Assembly (NCBI RefSeq): GCF_040183065.1
Contig: NC_091120.1
Location: 15,207,708-15,271,707 of the forward strand
Reading direction: 5' to 3'
Origin: Periplaneta americana
Lineage: Eukaryota; Arthropoda; Insecta; Blattodea; Blattidae
DNA length: 64,000 nt
Shown: positions 39,601-51,600 of the stretch, one piece after another
How positions within the stretch are numbered: position 1 is the first letter of the stretch
Layout: the number at the start of each line of letters is the position of its first letter
The notes under the pieces: model-generated
What the model saw: only the letters and a program-made list of their open reading frames with translations
Told to the model about the DNA's origin: nothing
Database searches by the model: none
Made by a program: the position numbers and the translations under genes

Positions 39601-42600
39601 TTCTCAACTCTCAAATAATTCTCCCAATGTAAAATCTATTAAATTGCTACTCAAATCTTTGGTAACTTTTATGCCAGGACCTTTTACACCACAGAAGTTA
39701 TGTGGAGTTGATGTTACATCCTCAGATTTAACTATATTTTACGAGACCCAGTATGGACAAGTGCTGGAAGCTCTTTTAGAAAGTTACAATCCTGTATGGT
39801 TTGACCAGGATATCGAAGTTCTCGTTAGTAATCTAGTGGTGATCGATGGGGGTGGAGTTACTCTTTTGTATGAGTCACTCAGTGTATTAACCAGAGCTTT
39901 AAGAGATACAAAACCAAGTCAGAAACAGGACTTCATAATTGACATGCTAGAGAAGTTAGTTCAGAGTAGGGAAATCGTGTCCGCAGTACTAGATCAGTGT
40001 GGTGTTGAGAATGCTAAGCCACCGCACAGTCAGTTTGTGCATATTTGGGAGGACACTGTACAGTTGTTGGTGTCATTGCCAAGTAGAGTGTCGAACAAAA
40101 TTAAATTTGTCAAGGATGTTTTTGTACCTGACTTCTATTGTAAAATTTTATGTTGTCACATAGCAAGGTGCATTCAGTTCCTGTCAGAAGCTACTTTGAA
40201 AAAATGCACACCACAGAATCTATCAGTATTATCTCTCCTTCTCAGTAAAATCATTACAAATTTCAATGACTATGGGAAATCAGATGGCTTACTGAAATTG
40301 ATATCTATTTTTGAAGATTGGTGTTTACATTCTGCTTATAGTACGATTATACAAACTGTTTTCTTTGGCTTGCAACACAGTGCTGTGGAAGCGAGTGCAA
40401 GAATGGTATTCACAAGGTGTTCAAGTCCGTTGTCAGTGCGGAAGATTCTGGGAAATGTTATTCACAAATCACATAGTTGGACACATGTCCTCTGTACTAA
40501 ATTTCTCATAATGTCATACCACGATTGGCAAGATAGCGCATTTATTGAGAATCTCGTAGGGTATTTAGCTTATTTGCATTTTGAAAATGTGTGCAAAGCT
40601 GTTTCTGGTTCAGATGGTTTGTCATCGAATCCAAACACTGGAATACTAGGTGAAATTATGGCAAACCTCTTGACTGTTTGGGGTGATAAGAGTGCAGTGA
40701 ATCATACTCCTTTAGACCAGCATGTATATATTACTCAGGCTCTTATCCTCGCAGTTCTGTACCTTCATAAGACTAAAGTAGTTCTGAAAGACCAACATGG
40801 AACTTCTGAACATCATAAACCTCTTATATCAAATGAAAAGGAATCAATTAAAAATAAAATTTTCTTAGGTGTTCCCATCCATTTGGAATCTCCAGTTGAA
40901 AGCATACGTGTCATTGGTATGATAACAGCAGAAATAGTGACCAGTGCTCTTCATGCAGACGATGATAATCCTAGTCAACCAAAGCTGCAGTTTGAATATG
41001 CAGACTTGAGTAAGGAAGCTAATCAGATAATGGATGCTCTGAAGAAGTTGACTCCTAAAGAAATTCTAATTGATATGAATGAACATGATAGAAACTTCAA
41101 CAGTACTAGCCAGGCTCTTAATAATTGTGATACTGAGACGCAAACTACTTGCATTACGATGGGCAATCAACATCTACAGGAAATGGAATTGGAATGCAGT
41201 TTGACATTGCCCACACGAGACAGCGACTCAAGTGAGATCATCAGTGTAAAGATAGGAAAGTTCAGTGCACAAGAATTGAATGAAGAACCAGTAATTACGA
41301 AAGGGGATGACAGTATGCATAGCAACAATGAGGTTGAAAGTGATTTGGATAGTGATGATGATTTAATTCCATATGATATGTCAAATGATGTAAAACTTTC
41401 TGCAAGAAAACGACCAAAATATTTACGTGACCTTCATAATGGCTTACTGGAAACTGAAGATCCTGAACGATTCCTTGAGAGTCTGGAAGCTTGTGAAGAA
41501 CTTGTTACATCTCAGCTGCCAAATGACGATGTCTCCATGGGAATTGAGCTCCTTGAAGTCTTGCTTTGCCTAGAGGAGAAATTTTGTGTTGATCATTTTG
41601 ATGTTCGTCGTTTTTCTGCATCTGTTGCCATAGTCACCGTATTCCCGGCGCCGTGTGCAGAGTACCTTTGTTCTCAGTTTAGTTCAGGTTTTGGTAAATA
41701 TTCTATAGGACAAAGATTATTCATGCTTGACTGCTTAGCAGGTGCTGCAAAGAAGCTCTCTTCTTTCAAAACTACTACAGAAGATTCTGAAAGTCTGGGA
41801 AAGTTTAAAATGGAAACTAACAGAAAATTAAGTAATTTAAAGGATAAGAGGGACGAATTTGTGTGTAATGCCTCATTAAACTCGGCAAGGAATATTGTAC
41901 AGAAGAGAATAGAGTCTCATACAAGAAGATTTGTGTCAGCTGCGAAAGCTCCACCTGCTAGTCATGTTAATAAATTTTCTTCAGTTGCTGGCTCATTCTT
42001 TTTCCCTTTGCTTTATGGCATTAGCCAGACATCTGGAGAAAGCTGCTTTTGGAGGAAATCATACGCAGATCACAATTGTTTGCTTCTAGTTCATTTCTTG
42101 CATACACTTGCAGTCGTAATGAATGCGTCTGTCAACTGTCCAGTAGCTACACGAATGGGAAAGGAGTTGCTAGATTTTTGTTGGAACTTGAGGTATCATT
42201 CCGAAGCTAAAGTGCGACTGGCTGTGATGGTGTGTGTGGGAGCAGTGCTAATGGCTGTACCCAGGTCAAGACTGTTGGAATTACAAGAACTTGTACTGGA
42301 GTTCAGATTGTGGCTTATTGAGGCATCAGAAACAGGAGTTGGACGTGGTGATCCAGACTCTGATTGCAGGGAATTTGCATTGTATGTTACGTGGTTGATT
42401 GGAAATACTGTGAATGAGAATGTGTTTGCATCTGGTTTTGTTAATTAGGTACCAAATAATGTTTTAACTTCCACTTTTATTTTCTGTTAAAATAGTTGTG
42501 TGTATTCATACATATGCAAGAATTGAAAATTGTTAATACTCATATTAAGCTCATGTAGATTGCTTGGAAATTCTATCCACTTCATCATACGATAGCAGAG

Positions 42601-45600
42601 TGACGTTTTGTAACTAATTTTGAATGCTTGTAACTATATGACTCAAACGTGAAGTGCTCAGAGATGGTAGATTTTCACAATCACGATAAATGCAAAATGT
42701 GCCCAAATGCTGTCAAAGTAGGCTGAGTAGTTTTGTATTTGAAAGCATGTTAAGTATATTATTATAGTTTTTTTTAAGGTGATGCTCTACTGAAATTTTG
42801 AAATCCACAATTTTTGAGCTAAAGATTTGCAATTTTTACCGAATATCGGTATCATAATCACACTTTTGGCAAAGTGCATCAACATCGGTTAAAAAAGCAG
42901 TAATCATAGATTACGAAACGACGGTTAAACAGTAACCGTGGTTAAAATGTAATTTCTGTGAACCATTCATAATCACCGATTACTTAAACATGGCTAGCTG
43001 ACACGTCATTTAACCAGAGTAAAGTCTATGATGATACGCTGTTTCTACAAAATGACTAAAGGAAAGCATCCATACCACTGCAAAGATAATAGTCAACATC
43101 TAAAAACGACTATGCTCACTCTGTTCTACATCGAAATGAACATGTCCTATATTTTCGCGTTGCATTTGTTTGCCTTTCGGCACTGTTATATTTACGAGTT
43201 GCATTTCTTTGTTTTCAGTGTTGTTAGGTTAAAATCGTACAAAATGGAAATTGGATGCAAGAATGATTATATCCCAATGTGAGGTTGAAGTATTGATAGA
43301 CTTACTTACTAGATGTAAATATATTATATAAAAAAGAAGTAATATCCATAAAGGAAAAGGATGCAAAAGATAAGTAGGAATGTGTGTACGATCCAGGACC
43401 CCATTTACACCAGGGAACTGTTCATTATCCTAAGATCCATCCATAACCTCTCTTTGTTCAGCCAGTGACATAGAGAAAGAGATATTCGAGTATTCCCTCT
43501 TAAAATACAGAAAATAATAGTTACACAGATTCGTAACATAAGCAGCTGATCCATAGGAGAAAAATGATTGTTTTTGTGTTATATCAAGTGATCCATTTGT
43601 AGATTTTGATAAACGAAATCCCTCCTGAAATTTTCTGTCACCTAATTCCTCGTAAGAATTGTCTCTTTCCACTAAAGAAACTTCACGCTCACTCTCTATC
43701 CAAGTAATTCAAGAACTGTACAATAATAGTCGTCTTCAAAATAAACATCTGTGGCTCCGTCCGCCATTTTGCATTACTTGGTCTACTAATCACTGATTAT
43801 CTCCTTTAACCGCTCAAATATGGCCAGTTAGAGATTACTGTGGTTAACCTCCTATTTAAGTCGTAACCGAGGTCGATCCACTGTAAAAATGCTTAACCAC
43901 AAGTTAGGTGACAATTTTAACCGGTGGTTACACTAACCGACATTGATGCACGTGGGCATTTGTAAATTTCAATCTTTTCTCATAAACACTTACAAAAAAA
44001 ATTAAAATTAATTTGTTTTTTCGTAGTAAAAATCATATTTCTAAAACAATTACTATTTTTTAATCTATTTTTTTCTTAAAGGTAACATGCATATTGTGCA
44101 ATGGAGCATTAGTAATGCTCTAGTCCAATTTGTTCATTTGTAAATAAAATTATAATTTTTTTCAATGTTCGAACCTTAATAAAATAATTATACTGCTTTA
44201 CATATAATTCTCTAGCAATAAAGCTATGCTGAATACAAGCAATCAAATGCTCCATTTTACAACAAAGATATTAATGAATATGTATGTTAAGTTTCATCAC
44301 TCTAGCTTTAACCACTGAGAAATAAAATGAATACTTGTCTAAAATGTAGAAAATTTCTTTTTTGAGATGATTAAATTTAAAGTTTTGGTTACATATAACC
44401 CTAGATCATATATATAACAGGTGATCCCTATGTTAAAATCGGTAGCACTTTGAAGAAAACCGCCAGGATCACCACCTGTCCACCGTAAACGAACACAAGA
44501 TGGCAGTACAGTCACTAATGCAATTGAGTTATGACATGACTTATTATGTAACAACTAGATGGCAGCATAGTAAACCTGACAAAAATTGTTACCATCAAAG
44601 CCTATAAGAGTGTCTGGGTATATATCATCGTGTGAATGCAAGAACTAGGTAACTTGATTTTTCATATTTTGTGACATTGCCTATTTACTTATTTATTGCA
44701 CTAAGGAATATGTCTCGTTTTCATTCACCTATTTGTTATATTGGAAAATAGATGTCGCTGGTATCGTTCGATCAGTTACCAAGTTCTTGCATTACATTTT
44801 GTGCGATTTTTGCTATGCTATAGAAGAGGTTACTAAAAAACGCAAATTTCGAGTTACCTAGTTCTTGCATTCACACGACGATATGATCTAGGATATAACT
44901 TGTACATTAACACAACTACTAATTGTATAAAAGTATACTTATAATTAAGATATTGAGGTAAAATTTTCTTGAAACCTTACATTTTTAGCACGAAAATAAA
45001 AAAAAATTATATTTGTCAAAATTCGACTATTTCCAGTAGCACATCACCTTAATCTGCGATAAAATGCGCAATGTGTTTCTACAAAATACAAGCGAAATTA
45101 CACTTTGAGACATGTTTGTTTTTGTAAAAAAACCATTATCTACAGACCTCGTTACATACAGGTTCTTACATTTTTTCAAATAGTTCAGTCACTTCTCCAT
45201 GTTAGCTTTTATGGTATGAATATCGTAGGAATGTGACCTACCTGACACCCTTTGCTGGGTTGAGTGTTTTCCGGGGTAAGAGGCCAATGTCTGCTGGTAA
45301 AGTTACGTCCAGACATTTCACTTATAGCTGCGGTAGACATCATGAGTGGTGAGGCACTCTAGATTTCTAGATTGTAGTGATCTTAGCATGCCAGGGACAA
45401 CTGGCGGTGCAACTAGTTTCGTGTCATAATTTATAGGGGGACTGGGTGTGGCTTGCTCTGTCTGTGCCAGGAATTCCAATGTTTTGGTTGTGGATTGTGG
45501 TGTTGAACTGTTGGGGGTGAATTGTACCGCAGCTGTAGACATAACATCACCAGTAGACCATGGCCTCTTAGTGTACATTTACGCTGGATGTGGAAGCTTC

Positions 45601-48600
45601 TTTGTTGTTATCTGTACCATTATCTTGAGTTTTCAACTAATCTGGTGCTGGCGGCAGAATATTTGCTGCCTGTGTAGTCCCCTTATGTCCAGTGTTCACT
45701 CCCAAAGAAATCATGTGGTGGTGGGTGATTGTGATTAACAAGATGGGTCGGAATAAAATCACACCATGTCTTTGGGCACATTTTTTAATCTTCACTTTCA
45801 CTAATTTTATATGTTCTTTTATTTGTTCATTATTTTCTAGAATTTTAACTGTAAAATATAGAAAATACACCCATTAACACATTGATGACATTGAATTTCT
45901 ACAATCAAACTTTCCTTAAAAAAAATGTTTCACCCTAAAATGCTACAAAATGCTAAATTCTAACGGTCTTACTAATAAAAACTCTATATACAGACGTTTA
46001 ACTGTCTTATACTTATACAATGAGTAGCTCGTTTATAAGTCGTGTGTAAATTCCTTACTAATAATCACTATGTACGTCGTGTATAACAGTATGACTGTTA
46101 CACAGCTACGTCATAGTTCCGTCATTACTTCGTTACGAAGGGTAATAGAATATCTGAGGTTCTCTATTGCATCCGGTAGAGCGATCTAGTGTGGCGTGTT
46201 AAATATCGATAGTACAACTGCCTCTAATCGATTACCACACTACATTTTGGTCAAAGAGTACAAGATACAGCAATATTATTCTAATAATTGTATGATCTTT
46301 GGTTTGTTCTTCTGTGGTTACAAGGTAACCATCATCATAAAATGACAGTCGATGCGAACAGCTGTTAGAGGGGTGGCCATTTTTTCGCTATATACAACGC
46401 TTAAACAAAGGGTTTCGTGTATATAACTACTGCAAAGCAATTCCCATTGTATAGTTACATCCTGTTTATACACCCATCGCTTATGCATGGTTTATTAGTA
46501 ACGTGTTCTGTCTCAACTCTGCATAAGTCTCGTATAAAAACTATACACGGTTTATTAGTAAGACTGTAATTTTATATGTTCTTTTATTTGTTCATTATTT
46601 TCTAGAATTTTAACTGTAAAATATAGAAAATACACCCATTAACACATTGATGACATTGAATTTCTACAATCAAACTTTCCTTAAAAAAATGTTTCACCCT
46701 AAAATGCTACAAAATGCTAAATTCTAGTGCTAGCTTCTTCTTTCTTTCAAATATTAGGCCCTATGGTCTGTTACGATCTCAAGAGATAAATTAAGAGAGA
46801 TAAAATGCTAAATCTGATTTCTAAATTGTTAATTTTTTTATTTTGAGTTTCTAAAATCTACCATCTCTAGTAAGTTAATGACGTAAGTTTGTCTCGACAA
46901 TTTCTCTTGATTTTTATTCAAGTGTTAATATTCCACTTATTTTACTGAATCTTGAGAAGAGACTGAAAAAAAAAAAAAAAAGCTCTTTGTATCTACCTTT
47001 TGGTATTGATGAAAATCCTATCATTCTGAGTACAGTGAATTTCTGTTATCCATGGAATACTACCATGGATAATTAAAAATTACACTTAGTGCACATTTTC
47101 GATTAAAGAAACTCTTATCTTTACTACAAACTCGCAATATTTTATATTGTTCTACAAACAGCACTATGAAACAGCGTGAAATGCAAGTAAATAAAATGTT
47201 TTATGTTTTCAGTAAACTTTTTTTTTCTTTGACTTCATATGGAATAAAATTTTATGTATTTTCTTATTGTATGTCAAAAGTTACTGTGAATTTGAAGGGG
47301 AATATAGAGAATTGAATTTAATAGGATCATGTATGGGTACAACATACATAGTAACCAATCACTGCTGTTTACATCCTATGTGTAGGTTAAGCAAGCATTC
47401 CATGCTTTATAGGAGGAGGAAGAAAAATACATCTCTCTCTCCTCCACCACATACCTCTCTGCACTTTCCAAGAGTATTTTACTTAGGGGATGCTTTCTGT
47501 TTCAAAATCCCATTATTTCGCAAAAACAGTCCCTCTCGCACATAATGGTTCACAACCACACGTGTACAAGCTACTCAAAATAATAGTAAAACATAAAGAT
47601 ATTGTAAGAAAATACGGAAAGTCCTTAATTAAAAAAAAATAATGAAAATAAATAAAAGTTTTTTGAAGTTGAATAATCAAGAGTTGACTGTATTTAAATG
47701 TTGACTTTTTCTAATTCTTGAATTTAATTTCATCCTTTTTATAAGATCGACAATAGTAACTAAGCATTTCAATTTTCGTGTATGATTTCATTTTTCATAA
47801 AACTTTCTTTTAAGTTAGAATTATTATAAACACTTTGTACTGTGTGAAAAAAAAAAGGCAGTGAATATATTTAGCATATGTGTTTTATTGTATTAAGTTG
47901 AAATAATTTCATAATATTAAGATATTTCGTCAAGAAACTTATTTGCATATGATAAAGAATCGTTATTGTTGTCAACTAGTCATTCCAACTGAGTAATTTT
48001 GTGAACTGCAACCTACAGAAGGAATTAAATAATTTTTGTAACAAGTTTTCTGTCTTTGTTTTCCCTTATGTTCACTCCACAAAAAAACGAACTTTTAATT
48101 CTCGTAAACCTTTCTGGTGATGTCTGTGAATGTGATGATTGATTTGCAGTTGGATTACTGCAGTTAGAGTGATGAAAATTCTTATCTCTACCCTGTCTAG
48201 AAAGAATTAAATCTTATTTCTATCTGTTAACAATAAGAGCACTATTTGCAAAGGATTGACGTAAGTTGTTAATGGTTGTCTGATACTGACACCAGTATAT
48301 AATAAAATAATTCTAGCAGAATTAATATCTAATGAAATTTATAAGCGTGTATTTGCTATTTGGGAAAAGGAAATTGTACAAAAGCAGTGGAACGAGTCCA
48401 TAATAGCACCTATTTTTAAGAAGGGGGGGGGGGAAATCCTAACTGTAGTAACTTTCGAGGAATATCACTTTTATTGACGTCATACAAAATTTTGTCCAAT
48501 ATTCTTTTAGAAGATTAACTTCTTATGTAGGCTTAGATGAAATTATTAGGGATCATGAATGTTGTTGTTGTTTTCTAATGCCAGGCATTTGACAATAAAG

Positions 48601-51600
48601 TCATTTGACCTCTTGCACTCCAACATTTTTCCAAGATATTATCATGACCAGCCAATGAAGCACAGATTTTGAGGTGATTCTGTACCATTAAAGTGTCCCC
48701 GCCCGGAGATCCGATTGTGGGACTATTTTACCTCCGGATAATTTTACCTTAATGGTACTCATTTCATATTGGAGCGGTTAAATGGCAAGTTATAGCTGAT
48801 TTAAGTGAACACCATATTTTAACGTTTTGGTGGCTACTTCATTCACACACAACCCCCAGAATGTCTGGAGGACCACACCTGCTGTTGGTCGAAGGGTCCA
48901 TTGGACCTAGCTGGGAGATCTTGTTGATCACCAGCTTTCCCTCCTTAAGCCACTGGAGGACGATTTTAGTGCCATAGCAGGTCAGCACTAGGAACAGAAA
49001 AGTAGAAAGAGGAGGAAGGAAAGTGAAATGAACCCCTAGGCCTCGTATGCTCTAATGCCGTCAGGGTCGAAGAAACTAAGAGTTCAGTCAGAGGACTGGA
49101 TAGGAAAGGGTAAAGAGGGAATTAGGTATTGAATAGAGGAAAATTATACCAAATTCAGTCATTAACTCATCAAGCTGACCAGTGCTAATTGATGAGTAGC
49201 CCCTCCCTTTAGTTCAGCTCGTAAAATTATGCTTACTAACAGCTGCACCACGGGAAGGTAGGGATGGGACATTGGGTATTTGTCCAGGTTGGTTCCTTAA
49301 AGCCTTCAATGGGAAGGATTAATGGCTCTTCCCCTGTATCCGACAGATACCCTTTTGCAGCCGGGGGATCATGAATGTGGTTTTAGACGTAATCGACTAT
49401 TAATCAAATTTTTTGTATTCGACAGATATTGGAGAAGAAATGGAAGTGCATGGTTCGCCGAGAAACTGGCGATTTTAAAGTATGTGCTACAGAAATATTG
49501 TAGGTGATAGGAAGTTCTGTTATCTGTTATTATATTGCCCAAAGTATGTCATTTACACAGCGTTACATGATCAGTCGCCATGGAACAATGGAACGGTGCA
49601 CAATGTGCATATGCAATCAAAGCGTTAAAAACAATGACAGTTACGCGATTGCTAGACGAGATTTTCGTACACATTTCAATATCGGACGTCTTGATCCTGT
49701 GCCTAGTGCACTTCCAATCAAATTATGGATTACAAATTTCGAGGCCACAGGATCTGCTATGAAGGGAAGGTCACCGAGTGAAAGAACTATCAGCAACCTC
49801 GTAACTGTCACTGTTTTTGAAAACACTTTGACAGCATATGCATGCTGTGCGCCATTCCATTGTTCCATGGCAACTGATCATTAATGCTAATAACAATTAT
49901 TATATACACATCAAGAATTATAATATGAGCAATTATCAGAACAACATTTTTATTAATTCTACTAGCCGGCTTATACCATGAATGAAATCAGGGATCCTTA
50001 GAATGAGCATCATAGGATAGTAGTTAAATATAACATTTGGGTTGCATTCAAAAAGTATTGATTATTCAATCTATCTTAAGCATAAATGGCAGTTTCAGCA
50101 ATGTAACAACAGATAACAGCACCTTCTATCACCTACAATATTTCTGTAGTGCGTACGTTAAAATCGCCTGTTTCCCTGGCGAACAGTGTATAAGGGCACA
50201 GTTCATTATTCATAGATTTCAAAAAGGCATATGACTCGGTTAAGAGAGAAGTTTTATATAATATTCTTATTGAATCTGATATTCCCAAGAAGCTAGTTCC
50301 ATTAATTAAAATGTATCTCATTGAAACATACAGCAAAGTCCGTATAGGTCAGTTTCTGTCTGACGCTTCTCCAATTCACTCCAAGCTAAAACAAGGAGAT
50401 ACACTATCACCTTTACTTTTTAACGTTGCTCTAGAATAAGCCATTAGGAAAATCCAGGAAAATGGAGAGGATTTGGAATTGAATGGGTTACATCAGCTGC
50501 TTGTCTATACAGATGACGTGAATATGTTGGAGAAAATCCACAAACTATTAAGGAAAACGCGGAAATTTTACTTGAAGCCATAAGAAGAGAGGTTTGAAAG
50601 TAAATCTCAAAAAAACAAAGTATATGATTATGTCTCATGACCAGAACATCGGTAATGTATCTCTGGATTCTTTAAAAACTATTTGTAAGTTGTATCTACT
50701 CGAATATTCTGCACACTTCCCCCCCCCCCCGAAAAAATCCTATCAAAAAGTGGGTGTGTGACTTACCTGAACAGACACTTTTTGTTTTCATACTACTGTC
50801 CATCCAACACATCTGATGTACCATTCTATCTCTGTTCTGCTCTGTCTCCAAAACTGGAAATGGAACAGACATGGAAAATAATTGTTAATGCTGTGAATGT
50901 TACTATTAATGGCTGTGTTTGTAATTATGTTTTTTTTTAATTTATCTCTGAAAAACATTTTTTATTTCACAAGAGTTAGGGTACTGGGGTTCATGGCTTA
51001 TTGGAAGATATGTGGTATTTGAGTAAATGCAGTATTAATGATTGTCTTCTTGTACAGTTTCTTAGAATGGCACTCCTGTACTTCATACATTAGCAGTATT
51101 CACTATAGGGTAACATATGAGGGTGCTTCAAAAACTAAGATAACAAGAGCTCTCATTTACAAACTTTATCCTGATATACAGTAGCAGGGCACTGGTACAC
51201 ATTACTTTTCAACATAGGCACCATGCTTGTCTGAACACTTGTTCCAACATTAGACCAAAGCATTAATGCCGGAAGAAGAAATCTGCGTCATGTCCCTGAA
51301 GCCACATTATGATGGCTTGCAGAATGGCTCAGGTTCTTCTTCAATAGTCCACACCTGTGGAGTAATGGTCAGCGCGTCTGGCCGCGAAACCAGGTGGCCC
51401 AGGTTCGAATCCTGGTTAGGGCAAGCTACCTGGTTGAGGTTTTTTTCCGGGGTTTTCCCTCAACCCAATACGAGCAAATGCTGGGTAACTTTCGGTGCTG
51501 GACCCCGGACTCATTTCACTGGCATTATCACCTTCATTTCATTCAGACCCTAAATAACCTAGATGTTGATACAGCATCGTAAAATAACCCAATAAATTGA

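Larger units (their letters stand above)
42778..45048. mobile_element. TTAA-flanked TIR element containing two further MITEs
   Basis: The ends GGTGATGCTCTACTG and CAGTAGCACATCACC are flanked by TTAA (42774-42777 and 45049-45052), a piggyBac-type target. Its own sequence is interrupted at 42875-43950 and at 44400-44892. Confidence 0.7.
48291..50690 (+). pseudogene. LINE family 1 copy broken by two later insertions
   Basis: Three pieces join in order. 48291-48561 has IPAELI-like sequence, then NFRGISL and [10 protein letters not shown]. 49378-49454 has [10 protein letters not shown]. 50191-50690 has [20 protein letters not shown], then a stop-ridden YADD region (reading YTDD) and the 3' end after an internal deletion near 50650. 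It carries the most 5' RT sequence of any copy here. Confidence 0.75.

Noticed and set aside
49504-49884. Host gene of 126 codons
   Set aside because: It is bounded by two levels of inverted repeats and resembles a transposase DNA-binding domain.
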